From assembly GCF_019279795.1 (NCBI RefSeq), contig NC_056748.1:704127095-704191094 (forward strand): 64,000 bases of DNA, in the 5' to 3' direction. The DNA comes from Protopterus annectens (lineage: Eukaryota; Chordata; Ceratodontiformes; Protopteridae). Below are positions 32,879 to 45,299 of this stretch, in pieces. Both the position numbers and the translations under genes were made by a program. The notes under the pieces are model-generated. The model ran no database searches. It was given only the letters and a program-made list of their open reading frames with translations, and was not told the DNA's origin. Within the stretch, counting starts at the first letter, position 1. Every line of letters begins with the position of its first letter.

Positions 32879-34204
32879 ATGACACCATCCTTAATCTCTT
32901 CCATATTATGAGCAATGTTTGCAATAAGTTAGGGCATATATTATCTATTAGTTATAGGGATATAGGTAAGGAAAGCGGAGAGGAAGCCAAAGTTGGTTAA
33001 GTGAAGATTTGCTAACAGTAATCCGCAATGTTCAATGTTGGCTTGAATTTACATTCTTTTATTCTTTTGAACCTTAATGGAGAGTTGATTTTTCTGTAAG
33101 AACAAAAGACAAAAATCATTGAAATTGGTAGGGAGGTACAAAAACTGTGGCACTGGATTTGATAGAAAAAAAAAGGTACATGAAGCAGAAATTGTTTTGA
33201 GGATATATAGTTGCATGTGAGTTTGTACAATATGAACAGCTGTATGAAAGGTAGTGGTGGGATACTGTATATGAGAGAAAAAGCAAATGAGGGTCAGAGG
33301 TAGGCAGAAGATGTGTTAAGGAAAACCACACACTGACTTTAACTTTTGTAATATATCTGTGTACTAGGTGATTCAGTGCATTATCGGTAAATGCTAAAGA
33401 ACATTAGATGTGAGTTTGCCACATTTATAAGCTCAACAGAGTGTAAACTTGTATTTATGAAAAATCTAACAAAATGTTAGCAGGCAGTAAAGGATATAGA
33501 GATAAACTCAAAATTATATGAACCAGCTTCTACAGATACAGGAAATCAACAGTAGTGAAAGATGGAAAAAAAAAAGAAATACAGCTATATTAGTAATATG
33601 AGTGCATGAGAAGAAAACCAACAAAGATGGAGAAGCTAATTATATCATTTTGATTGGAAGGGAATGGCTTATGCTAGAATGAACAAAGTTAGATGACCAC
33701 TGCATGCAGAAGCTGGTATACCTGGCTTAATTTTTAATGGAGAAGTTCAGACCTATAGGTCTGCAGGTTAGGGATAGTCCTAATACAGACAAAAAACTTA
33801 TCCCACACTGCTGGACTGAACATAAAGTAGGCATGTTCACTTGGACATAGTTTGCTGACAGGCATGTTCCGCAAAATGGCAATGTTTTTGTTTTATGTGA
33901 GTGAGAAGAACCCCTCCATTTGGCTCAGCTTTTGTACAGGAATAATGTGAGCAACAAAGAACATAAAAATAAAATAAAAACTCGACTGACCGGTAGCCAC
34001 CCTTTAGTGTGAAAAGTGTGACAGTACTAGCTACTATACATGTCAGAAGTAAGAGCACTGCATACTTTGACAGGTGAAACCTGCAGAGTGTGCACCTTCC
34101 TATAGCAGGCATAAATGATGAGGGTGACATTACACTCAGTCTATGGCATATTTATTTAACATTTGTCTACTGGGAAAGTCTGACTTGGAACAAAGCCAAT
34201 TTTC
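32879..34204. other. no recognised feature
   Basis: No gene or named repeat is seen. Confidence 0.3.
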
Positions 34205-34400
34205 AGTGGAGGCCTTGGGTGAAATGCTCCAGACGCATATCTTTGTAATGTGGAGGAAACTGGCGCACCCGAGGAAACCCACATGGATGCAGAGAGGACA
34301 TGCAGACTCCACACAGAAGACACCTCAGAGAGAATCAAACCAGGGAACCTCTTGCTGTGAGGCAATAATGCAACCGCTGCACCACTGCACCATCCAATGA
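34205..34400 (-). mobile_element. V-SINE-type SINE with long conserved core, diverged
   Basis: The minus strand reads from a tRNA-like head near 34395 (GGTGCAGTGGTGCAGCGGTT, TTGCCTCACAGCAAGAGG, B-box GGTTTGATTCTC) into the core TCTGTGTGGAGTCTGCATGT ... GTGGGTTTCCTCGGGTGCGC. This is the full V-SINE/DeuSINE-like core that the other V-SINEs in this window have largely lost. The 3' end beyond 34220 is unclear. Confidence 0.75.
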
Positions 34401-35602
34401 AACCCTTTGCAAGGAACAGCAAAGTTCTCGCTTCCAGAAGCCTGTAATGAAGGCAGAGAATACTTGTTGGCTGACTGTGTAGCAATGCTTTCTGTGTTGA
34501 TACTGTAATGGGTAAGGGACAGACTCAACAAACCCCTTGACATTTGAAAGTTTGTTTTCTAATGGGTGAAACTTTAGTGTATGTTTGTAGAATTTGATGG
34601 AAGTCTACCTAGTTTTACCCTAAAGCTCTTTTCACAGGAAGTAGTCCTTGAATCATGACACAATACCAGATCCAAAACTTAGTTTAGAGAATATCTGACA
34701 TAAAAGTTAATGGTTAAGCATGTGAAGGCGATTATAGCTAATCTAATCTCATCTCTGATTGTGATTCCAGGAATGAAATTATTCACAAGTCAGAAGCCGT
34801 TTATTTTGCAGCTGTCCACAAACATGCTGGCACTTTAGAGCATTCTTTGTAACATTATTGTAGGCTACATTCAAAAGAGTTTGTAGTGAAGCTAAAATCT
34901 TACTTAATTTTATGGCACTATACAACCATGTGATATAATATGTATAGTAAAGGAATCTGCATATCTAGTTCACAAACATTCAGTTGTTATTCAGGCTCAC
35001 ACTATGAGCCTCCGCTATTTAAGTCACTAACAACTGTATTAATCACAGGCAACTTAAACCATGCAATGTTATGTTATAATTAAGTTATTATTAGAAATGT
35101 GAATTGATAGTAACAGTTTACTGTTTTTGTGGAGGAATAGCAATGGGTTAGCTGAAACTGGGGAACTAGTTAGATTTTGCAGTATAGAACTGATTGGGTG
35201 ATTCAGTATGTAATGTTTTTAAACTTGTTGGGTAATGCATATCTGTACCAAACTGATGCAGGAAATGCCAAAGTAGTATCCAGAATTCCATGGACCAGGG
35301 AAGTGTACATAGACCTTATTTTGATCTTTTATCTGTGATTTTTCAGGAAAAGTCAGTAAAATTATGTTTGTTCACTGACTAATAGTTTGTGGATATGTAA
35401 TTGTGACCATATTCCTGTTAATATTGTTGGCATTATTCCTGTTTCAGTTTCCCTTCCGTCTTCCCTCTGTAATCTCACCACCAGATCTGTCTTCTTTACC
35501 ATCAGTTATGTAGAGCTGTATAGTTGTAGCCATTGATGATACAAGCCTTTGTTCATGCTTTTTTATCTTTGAACAGCCACATTATTTTATATTTTTTAGG
35601 TC
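34401..35602. other. no recognised feature
   Basis: I can assign no gene or repeat. Confidence 0.3.
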
Positions 35603-35618
35603 GACCTTGGATGTGTTT

Positions 35619-35849
35619 GTACTGCGGTGGTGGTGCTGCGGTAGCGTTGTCGCCTCACACTAAGACGTTGTCCTGTTCGATTCTCAGCTAGAGCGTCTTT
35701 CTTGTGGAGACATGCGTGAATGGCCGTACCTTCATTGAAGGTTGTGCGTCATAGCTGGCAACTTGGCACGTAAAAATCTACTGCCAATCATTAGCGGACC
35801 GGAGTTCCGCTGTGGCGTCCCCTAACCGGGAAAAGCCGAAAGACCCAAA
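35619..35849 (+). mobile_element. V-SINE, full length, with 16-bp target-site duplication
   Basis: Same family as 6984-7214: head GGTGGTGCTGCGGTAGCGTT, B-box CTGTTCGATTCTC, tail GGAAAAGCCGAAAGACC. It is flanked by GACCTTGGATGTGTTT (35603-35618) and GACCTTGCATGTGTTT (35850-35865), one mismatch, which sets the ends and shows a fairly recent insertion. Confidence 0.93.
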
Positions 35850-35865
35850 GACCTTGCATGTGTTT

Positions 35866-37528
35866 AATACTGAGGTGTGCTTTCTCTACAGATCCCCTAA
35901 TGTGTTTGGGGTGTCAAATGTTTACCTCTTTATTGGTCTCTAATCTGACTGATGGCCTTCCTGTTGCACGGGGTAAATTTATCAGGACAAAGAGCATCAT
36001 ATGTGTGTATTTTATTACCATGGCTGTTTGATATACATTCTACAGCTTGCTTTATGTGGACTTTAGTGAAGTGTTGTTTGCATTTCTTGTGTCTTTCCTT
36101 CATGGGCCTCTTCTGAAAGTGATACAGAAAAACAAACAATCAAAGAAATGGATAGACAAATAGCTAACCAAATGAAAAATGCCTGGATTTCTTCAAACAA
36201 CTAACCAAAGAAGTATCCAGGCATATACCATATAAACCACAGTGCTTTAGGCAATGAGGTGTGCTAGAACTTATTTTTTTAACTTTCATACTTATCATAT
36301 TTTTTGTTATATGATTACATGTTTTGCTTAAGACTTTGACTTTTCAGAATACCATGCTTTGTTAAATTACTTTTTTTAATTGTTGTTTTTGTTTTTTCTT
36401 AAGATTGTTATTTCACAAGTTTTTTTTTATTAAGTAATAAAAAGATAGAAAAGGTATTACTGCCCAGAGTCTACATTCTAGAGGTGGTCGTCCAGTTCAA
36501 TATACCCCTGCTTGAATGCAGTGCACATGTGATAGTTGAAGATATACTATCTGGTTATGTTATCTTTCAGATAAAGTATTAAATTTACTTCATTGAATCA
36601 GCTGTTGTTTTGATAGCATTATGGTGTGTGTATTTTTACTGAGGTTAAGAAATCCAAGGTACCTCTGGGAAATAAAACACGTCTATCAAGGTGTTCAAGC
36701 CGACTTTATGTACATTCAGACGACATACAAGTACTGATATGCAAAGCAGATAGTATGACACATTAGGAAACTTTATAGCCAGCTTAAACATTGTGTATGA
36801 TGTGGCTTTTTAAACTGTATCAGAAGCTTTCTATACAAATACTTTGTTTTCATCTACATTCTATTTGGGAGCAATGGAGATTCTGTAAGAAAATTCACCA
36901 CGCGGCTGTCTGACTTCAACCACATAACACTTATTCATAGAGGACCTCATCTGTTATATTTACTGTAGAGCAATAGGTGATCTGATGTCTTAGGAGATAG
37001 TAATCGTACACATTTCAAGAAATGAAGCTGGACAGTTAAAGAACAGCAATGGCGGTGGTATAAATCAAATTGCATTCATTATCTGCTGAGCTTTTGCCAC
37101 ACAGTGTACACAAGAAAAAATGTATTAGAGCAACACATTAAATGTAATTCCTGGATTGGATACAGAGGGACATGCGTGAGTATGCATATTAAGGATGGAA
37201 GCAAAGCTTGAATATGCATTTTGAAATTCACTGTTTTTGCAGATTATTGTCTAGTAACTGCCTGGTTATGTAACCTTGGAAAATAAACCAATATGTTTAT
37301 ATCCATTATACTAACCCTTCAGCATCCATCTAACTGCTACCAAATATGCAAATATTAATCCTACTTTTTACTTTAAACTGATTATGTTTGCTGGTATGTA
37401 TGTATGTATGTAAACTGTATAATTAATTCTTACTTTGAAATGAAATATTATTCATCCTATGGCTGAAAAGTATGTGTAGTACAGGCATGAAACATCTTAT
37501 GAGAACTGTATTGATAATAAGGAAATAT
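35866..37528. other. no recognised feature
   Basis: AT-rich DNA with no supportable gene. Confidence 0.3.
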
Positions 37529-37536
37529 AGTGTCAC

Positions 37537-37714
37537 CAGGACCGGCCTTTGGTCAGCTGGTGCCCTAGGCAAAAAGGTCTCAACAGCACTCTCCAACACC
37601 ACCCTGTGCCCCCATCTTGGTCTACCTACACCAGCCAAATTACTGGAAAAGGGCCCCTGCTAGAGCAGCGCCCTAAGCAGTCGCCTAGTTGGCCTATACC
37701 TAAGGCCGGCTATG
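37537..37714. mobile_element. hAT-type MITE with 8-bp target-site duplication
   Basis: The ends are imperfect inverted repeats, CAGGACCGGCCTTTGG and (reverse complement of the right end) CATAGCCGGCCTTAGG. The inner parts are also palindromic (GGTGCCCTAGGC / GCCTAGTTGGCC). It is flanked by an exact AGTGTCAC at 37529-37536 and 37715-37722. An 8-bp duplication with CAGG-type ends is typical of the hAT superfamily. It has no transposase. Confidence 0.85.
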
Positions 37715-37764
37715 AGTGTCACGCACATGTTTTGTCTTCCTGCCTATATAAAAGATTGTTTACT

Positions 37765-37942
37765 GCTTTATAACCTAGCGCTAAATGTTCCTGTTAAATT
37801 GTATATTATCTAATGTTATACTAACTTATTATTATAATATGTATCTTCTTTGTCTGCTGTATTGCACTAACCTGACAATTTTCTACTCAGACCTCCACTG
37901 AAAATGTGCCTTACTCCAGCAGATAGCCAATAAAAAAAAAAG
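37765..37942 (+). mobile_element. L2-like LINE 3' end
   Basis: ACCTCCACTGAAAATGTGCC ... GATAGCCAATAAAAAAAAAA resembles the tail at 43365-43445 (GGCCTCCACTGAAAATGGGG...). No coding part precedes it. Confidence 0.4.
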
Positions 37943-40555
37943 GTTTATGTGAGAATAAATCATTATCAGTAAATGACTGGATTTTACTATTCATAATATT
38001 GTCAAATGCATGGAGTGAGAGCTATGTCATATTCTATTTTTAATGCATTTTCAGCATCAGCTTGCTTACCCACACTTCCCGTCTTCATTTGTATCAAATA
38101 CTTCCAAGCTGGGCCAATACAGAAATAAGAACTGTCCACATGGCTGATAACTCCTAAAATGTAAAGCTGCCTTGTCAGGTTTTGCTGTTTGTCACAGTTT
38201 ATACAACTCCTCTACAACAGTTTATTTAGTATTCAGAGGAGTTTTGTAAATAAGATCTATTGTTCTCTCTATATTCCGTAAACTAATTTTTTACGCTTTA
38301 CTGCCTCCTTTAATAACTGTTGAATGGTTAGTTATAAATGTAGCCTCTGAAACCATTTGTAATAGCTGCTGAACAGTACGTAGCTTGATGTAGTACCTGA
38401 TACAGTGTATCATGTTATGCATAACAATTAATAATGGATGCCCCAGTTCAGAGTGAAAATGCAATGTTTCATCATTTCAGTATTGGTAACGTTAAACACA
38501 TATCCATGAATAAACCACATTGCACGAGCCAACTTTCTACAGAAATGTTGCCCCACATTTCAGGAGGTAGAGACCAATCTTGCATTACAAATACCAACCC
38601 AAGTAGTCTATTATATTTTAAGAGGGGCTTTGAAGTTACAGAAGAAATATAGACGAATGTTTGCCTTTTAAGTTAAATTAAATATCTATATATTATGACG
38701 ACTGATCCACATAATTTTAACTCTTTGAATCTAATCATCAGATATATTTCATTCAAGTGAAAAGGGTTAGCCAAACACTATTGGTTATTGACTTAAAATA
38801 TAAAACAAATCTAAAGCCACTGAACTTGCCTTTGTCTTGGGCAATTTTTCATAAATCATGCTTCACTGTAATATTGCCTCACACATACAGAGCTGTGGTA
38901 TTCTCTGACAGCTCAGAAGCATACTTTGTCAATCTGTAATCAAATGCATTAGGGGTGCCTTCCGGCACACTCTGCAGAAAGAACAGAAACTTTATTGAGA
39001 AAGTTGTTCTTTTGCAAAGTTGTAAATTGCATCAGCTAAAGCTTTCAAATACACATTGTAAATCAATGCGTCTCTGTTTTTTTCCCACAGCACTAGCTTC
39101 CTAGCAAGGAAGAGTGATTTAGGGCACAAACACGCTCTGACATTTTTATTAAATATTTCACTTGAAAGATATTTAAAATTAAATACACTTCCCACCTGCA
39201 GTATGAAAAAAATCCATTTATGGAAACAAAATCAAATCGGAAGTCCCGAAGATGGGTGATGAGAAATGAAAGATTCAGACTGTACAATATATGTAGATTT
39301 GATTGCTGGTAGTGGGGTCTGCTTTTACAGTTTATAAGAAATGGGTATTAAAAAGAAAAGCTGTGCAATGTTGATCTAGAACAGAGTAGAACATTAGAAA
39401 GAGATGCCCTTTGAAGTGTCTGGATCATACAGTACATCTGAACATGTAGTTACATTAAAAAAAATTTAAAATTTACTATCTGCTAGAAAAAGGTATACAC
39501 ACTGTAGGTGCATAAGTATGGTAGACATCAAGTTTGTGTAAGCAAAGCTGAACCTCGGGGTAGCTTTGAACTGCCAGCTCTTATTTTAGATTCTTGACAA
39601 AGGAGAGACACATATTGGGTAAGGCAGACCTCTCATTAGTCATTAATGGGAGGGGGCTTGGTGCAAACGCAGTTACTACTAAATCTATTCTATGCCTTAA
39701 TTTCTGTAATGTCTTGGGGGCCAGTCTTATTCCCCCCACCACTTTGGTTGTTGCTTTAACAAAAACTATAACTATGCAGATATGATGCAGACATGTATTA
39801 GAGTGACTCAGAGAAATCCTAAGGAAATAATCTAAAGAAGAGGTTTGAAAATACAAGAATAAATGACAATATAATGTTGACCATTTTACTGTAATATGGA
39901 ACACGATAGTGACTGTGACGTTAAATCACACATAAAGGAGGAAATCACTTTTGCATTGAACTGATGCTGTTGTATTAATATTATAATCATTTTCCAGAGT
40001 GGTATAATGCTCATCTACAAAATAATTTGAAGAGACTGTGTCAGCGAGACATACAACAGGAACAAGGCAAAAGTATAATCTTCCAATGGCAAAAGGTCTG
40101 GCCCTGTGCATCCAGAAACAGTCGCTATTTTTAAAGACATTTATTTCAAAGTGTTTGCTTTGCTGCAACCAGTTAATGGGATTTTTGACATCCAGTATCT
40201 CTGAAATACTGACATGCATGGAAATCCCAACTTGTGCTTCTGCAAAAATAATATGCTGTAAGAGGGGTAGAGTTTTCTGGAAATAAAACTATTATGTCAT
40301 TCTAGGAGATGGAGGTGATTAATACTACTTTTAGAAGTAAGTGTCAAGCGGTACGTTTTTTATAAATTGCATCTGGACTGACATAGCTGCTTAGTTTCAC
40401 TTTGATTTACTGATGCTTAAATAACATAGAAAGAAAGCTGCATTTCATTGAAGAGATAAGTCACTTTGTTGCTACAAATGCAATAGGCTGCAGTTCCATG
40501 CAACCCTATTTTATCACAATTCCTTTGAAGAGAGAAAAAAAGACTGCTGCACTTG
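37943..40555. other. single-copy-looking DNA, no gene recognised
   Basis: No ORF shows recognisable family motifs, and no repeat is identified. Confidence 0.3.
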
Positions 40556-40561
40556 GTGTGT

Positions 40562-40602
<41 letters not shown>

Positions 40603-40611
40603 TGTGTATGT

Positions 40612-40667
<56 letters not shown>

Positions 40668-40690
40668 ATGTATGTGTATGTGCATGCTTT

Positions 40691-40748
<58 letters not shown>

Positions 40749-40856
40749 CTTTGTGAGGATAACTTTTTATAAATCATTAAAGCAACAGAGAAGGAAGTAC
40801 ATGGCACTCCTGATGCATGTGTCTGTGTAATATGAGTGCTTTCATATTTGTGAGTA

Positions 40857-40912
<56 letters not shown>

Positions 40913-40926
40913 GTGTTTGCGTGTGA

Positions 40927-40983
<57 letters not shown>

Positions 40984-41153
40984 GAGCAAGTGCAAAATAT
41001 TCATTTTCTATTATACTTTTAAAATTCAAATGCTTGAGTTGGTGGTAGCTCAGGTAGATGTGAAAGATCCCTCAGCACTTATCAAAAACTTCGGGGGAAT
41101 GTCCAGAGTGCCCTTTTGAGTGGTTTCATATTTGTGAGTATGCACTTTGTGCA

Positions 41154-41230
<77 letters not shown>

Positions 41231-41243
41231 TGTGTGTGTTTGT

Positions 41244-41311
<68 letters not shown>

Positions 41312-41330
41312 ATGTGTGTGTGTATCAGTG

Positions 41331-41397
<67 letters not shown>

Positions 41398-41509
41398 CTT
41401 TGTGAGGATAACTTTTTATAAATCATTAAAGCAACAGAGAAGGAAGTACATGGCACTCCTGATGTATGTGTCTGTGTAATATGAGTGCTTTCATATTTGT
41501 GAGTATGCA

Positions 41510-41543
<34 letters not shown>

Positions 41544-41557
41544 GTGTGTGTGTGTGT
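40556..41557 (+). repeat. cluster of (TG)n arrays with duplicated unique segments
   Basis: Long TG tracts lie at about 40556-40745, 40860-40980, 41156-41395 and 41508-41557, with a few interruptions. The unique stretch ACTCTTTGTGAGGATAAC... occurs at 40745 and again at 41394. A second stretch, GAGCAAGTGCAAAATATTC..., occurs at 40984 and 41562. The block has therefore been tandemly duplicated. All Cys-Val and Thr-His ORFs here are artefacts. Confidence 0.95.
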
Positions 41558-41795
41558 TTTGAGCAAGTGCAAAATATTCATTTTCTATTATACTTTTAAA
41601 ATTCAGATGCCTGAGTTGGTGGTAGCTCGGGTAGATGTAAAAGATCCCTCAGCACTTATCAAAAACATTGGGGGAATGTCCAGAGTGCCCTGGCCAAATT
41701 TCCCCTTGTCAGTATAAATGCCACCTTGAATCTCCCTTAAAAATTCCTCACTAGGCTAATGGGACTACATTGGTCAATAAAGCACAAATAAATCA
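41558..41795 (+). repeat. second copy of duplicated segment, possibly a SINE/LINE 3' end
   Basis: GGTGGTAGCTCGGGTAGATG, AAAGATCCCTCAGCACTTAT, GTGCCCTGGCCAAATTTCCC and CAATAAAGCACAAATAAAT occur in this order. It resembles the 3' region of an MIR/L2-related repeat found widely in fish. The assignment is tentative. The paralogue at 40980-41115 stops at GTGCCC. Confidence 0.4.
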
Positions 41796-42497
41796 ATACA
41801 TTTGGCTGTCCGTTGTTTGATGCAGAAGAGAGGACAATGGCAAAGAAGGCTTGTTTCCATCATTATGTATTTGTTTGTTTTATTGATATGATAATCTGGA
41901 GGTTAGACTAATCCAAGCAAGATTTTAGGCATGATCCAGGCACTGAGACAACAAAATACAAAATAATTAAAACATTTAAGATTTTAGCATTAGTTAAAGC
42001 TACAAGTAAGAAATAATAATTAAAATGAGTTTGAAGCCAGAAACTGCAGTGTGTATATGTGGAGTTCCACAGAGTATACAGAGATTAAAAGTTGTATATA
42101 TTCAGTAAATTATTCAGATATAATTTTAACACATTAATAGATGGTGTAATATGGAATGAATGAAACCAGATGTCATCAGACATATTTGAGTTATTATACA
42201 TATAATGTATTTTAACAGATAAAGAAGTAATTAGCACGTGCATATGCATAAGTTAAATTGTAAGTCTTCCATCTTGACATGGAGACAGAGTTCAGCTTCT
42301 TAGGAAAATAATTTTTATGTTGCTAGCCTGGAGTGTTAAATATGCTTGACTGAACCCTAGAGATGGGAAAAGGTATCCGGCAAAGGGGTTTCTGAATTAT
42401 TATTCCTAAATAAGGGCAGGTGGATGAAACTGACAGAAACTCCAGACCTGCAGAGCACCTCAGCTGCCTTTGATGAAACCAAACTGGGTTAAATGTA
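41796..42497. other. no recognised feature
   Basis: AT-rich. No gene is supported. Confidence 0.3.
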
Positions 42498-43414
42498 GTG
42501 CATGAAGATCGAAGAAAAGTTATCTGTATTCAGCAAAATATAAAGAAAGCCCACCAAAAACTAGGTATGCTATACAGGAACAACTACTTCCCCTTTACTT
42601 CTACTAGGCACACTCTGGCCTTCTCTTCCCTCCTTCCCTCCCTTCTGTATGGCGCCCCATTACTAACTAACCTATCCTCTGCCATCACTTCCAAACTTGA
42701 AAGCTGTTATAACAAAATTTCTAAATTTGCCACCAAAGCCAAACATTCCAATCATCACTGTTTTACCCTCCGATTCCTCAGTTGGTTAGCATTCACAAAT
42801 TACCTGGACTTCCTCCAGCTCACTACAGCACATAGACTAAAATTTAATCCAACCAAATGCCCAGCTCTAACATCCTTCTGCCATGCACCCTAAATAAAAC
42901 TCTCAGATCTGAACACAAAAATTTACTGTCCATAAACCTAAACATCCTGCTGGACAGCTTCTCCTCTCCTTCTTCTTAGGTAAGAATTGGAACTCTCTCC
43001 CTTGCACACTAAGGACAATGTCAAACACAAACAACTTCAAAACTCAGCTTTACCTCTCCTCCAAATGAAAATGTAAGTGCATTCTCCCTACCTAGAACTC
43101 TTTAACAAAAGCCCCTGGGAGGGTATCCTCCTGAGTTCCTAAGCACCTTATAGCTGGCTATAACCTTCTATAGCTAATCCCTGTATGATCTCTCACACTC
43201 TGGAAATAAAGCTTTTGACTTTAACCGCACAATATTTTTCCACTATGGGCAATATTGCTCAGGCTTTGTATTATTTGATATGCATTTGCACTTGAACTTT
43301 TATTTTTATTGGACTGATATCTTTACTGTAATCTGTTTCATGGAGCTTTTCTCTTCGGGCCTCCACTGAAAATGGGGTCTCTGGGCCCAGTGGACTTCCC
43401 CGGTAATCAAACTG

Positions 43415-43445
<31 letters not shown>
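42498..43445 (+). mobile_element. L2-like LINE 3' end (RT C-terminus, 3' UTR, AAAT tail)
   Basis: The ORF at 42498-42893 has the post-RT region typical of L2-clade LINEs (KKAHQKLGMLYRNN, FSSLLPSLLYGAPLL, HSNHHCFTLRFLSWLAF). A second piece around 42960-43060 reads GKNWNSLPCTLRTMS, the usual NSLP block. The 3' UTR holds GGAGCTTTTCTCTTCGGGCC and CTCCACTGAAAATGGGG and ends in (AAAT)n at 43413-43445. It is 5'-truncated and frame-broken. Confidence 0.75.
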
Positions 43446-43494
43446 AATGTCCTATATCATTGTTAATAATTTCCTTTGAATATGAAACTAGTCA

Positions 43495-43905
43495 GACTTT
43501 GGATGTGTAGTTACTGGGGTCCATAGATGGCACACCCTTGTGTAGAGGTTTGGCAGTTGCAGTTCTGCATTCATATGGCACAAAGCCTGCCTGGCAGTTA
43601 TGGTTAAATGCTGACTGTAGTGGCCCTAATAAGTCATGTTTCACACTGTTTTGGAGGCATATTGGGATATAATTGGTGTCCATTGATGCAATATTCCTGG
43701 CCTTTGAGCAGGTGCCCAGCACCTGCTCCCTAGTGATAGCTGGGGAGGTGATTTTCAATTGTATTTTTCTGAGGGGTGGCTGGGGAAAGAGAGGGGTAAA
43801 AATTGGAGCTGAATTTGTTAGCCAGTAGATTTGCTATATCTTCTGTCTCAGTGTAGGTGGATGCATTTGTAATTTATTCTGTACATTGTTGTGTACAGCC
43901 TTTGA
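43495..43905 (-). pseudogene. CR1 ORF2 fragment (linker and RT N-terminus)
   Basis: The minus-strand ORF 43758-43492 reads EQVLGTCSKARNIASM and RTATAKPLHKG..SMDPSNY, the counterpart of VNKALSKAKNTASM...RTATVVLLHKGGPTTDPGNY at 24270-24500. Upstream, to 43905, an IANLLANKFSS-like stretch matches the pre-RT linker. It abuts the 3' tail of the next CR1 copy at 43914, so that copy apparently inserted here. Confidence 0.8.
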
Positions 43906-44639
43906 GTTTGTAGACATAGATGAAGAAATAGGTAGGTACTAGGCTATCTGCCCGAGGGCATTTATAAGCCTAGCCAGAGTTTGTCGGCTTTCGCTGCCCC
44001 ATTGATTAATTAACTGATCCTCTGTCAAGCAGAGCCAATGAAGTGCTCCCAGGGGTGTATTTTCTGTTACCCATCAACTCGTCAAGGTTTCTCCTGAAGA
44101 GTGTTAGTGAGGGGCTCTGCTTGATGTAATTTGGAATTTTGTTCCAAAGCATGGGGAGTCTCTGTGACAGGAATCTATCCCTCCAGCATGTTCTATTTAA
44201 TTTTGTGGTGAGGTTTAAAGCCTTATGGTTGTCCTTGGCATGTTATTTTTACCTCATATCTAACCTTCCTAGACTTGATTTGCCATATGAATTGCTTGTT
44301 TATATTGATGAGAGAGTTTTTATCCTACTAGGAATTGCATTTTCTAATTTTTGACAACTTTCTTCATTTTGTTATACAGCCTATTGATGTTGGGATTCGA
44401 CCACCATGGCTTGTTTTTTGAGTTTGTTCTATGCTTATTCATGGTAGGCACAGCTATCTCTATGGATCTATTAACATGATGGTACAGGGTTTCTCTGAAC
44501 AATTCTCCATAGGCAGCAGTGTTCTCAGAGATGGGGAACTTAAACCATTGTTAGGGTATCACATAATAGTAGGATATTTGCCGTACAATAGTTCCAAATG
44601 TTCCAGGGTTAGCAGGGGCCCTGGGTTTTCTTTTTATTT

Positions 44640-45269
44640 CAAAGAAGACAGGTTTATTGTCTGACCTTGTGAGAGGACATTACACTAATGGGGAAGTAGC
44701 ATTCGCTCATATTAATGAGGACCAGGTCTGGTATGTTCATGTCTATAATGAGTGTATGAATTATCTGGGCCAGAAGGTTTGTGATACACGTACCAGAAAT
44801 CCCTGGTTCTGCAGGTTTGATGTCATGTATGATTCCCAGTTGATAGCTGGATAATTAAAGTCACCCATGAACATACTATTGAGTTGAATGGTGAGTATCT
44901 CCAGTAAGTGTAAGGATGTGATATGGGTTTCCTGGGGTCATAGAGGGGAGACCTATAGCTTACATTGTTATGGGGCTTTGTCTGTTGAAATCAGGACATG
45001 GAGAAGCTCAGCCATGTCATACTGATTGAACAAGCTTGAGGTATATTTGTTTTTAATATAAACTGAGATCCCCCCTGACCCTTTGTCCCTTCCTGTGCAG
45101 TAGCTGCTCTAAATGTATAGAAGGCATTGCAGCTCTGTATTGTCGGGATGCTCACTCTGGCTTTAAACCATCTCTCGGTAATTGCACTAACTTCTGCATT
45201 CTCCATGGAAAGAAGATATTGGGGGGAGTGGAGTTTCTTATTTAGACTCCTGGCATTGAGCAGTAACAC
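44640..45269 (-). pseudogene. CR1 ORF2 endonuclease portion
   Basis: ORF 45269-44991 starts MLLLNARSLNKKLHSPQYLL and continues ENAEVSAITERWFKA, the APE endonuclease N-terminus. Downstream frames are broken. The stretch around 44860 retains VTSFMGDFNYPAIN-like coding for the GDFNY block on the minus strand. Confidence 0.8.
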
Positions 45270-45299
45270 CTTTATGTTATCTAGTGCAGGTTTTGCTAT

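Noticed and set aside
32879-32940. GACACCATCC just after array C, identical to a word in the CR1 RT at 30651
   Set aside because: Only ten bases match clearly and the following sequence does not continue as CR1. Probably coincidence.
40514-41421. Long Thr-His and Cys-Val ORFs on both strands
   Set aside because: They are translations of (TG)n/(CA)n repeats with no other protein feature.
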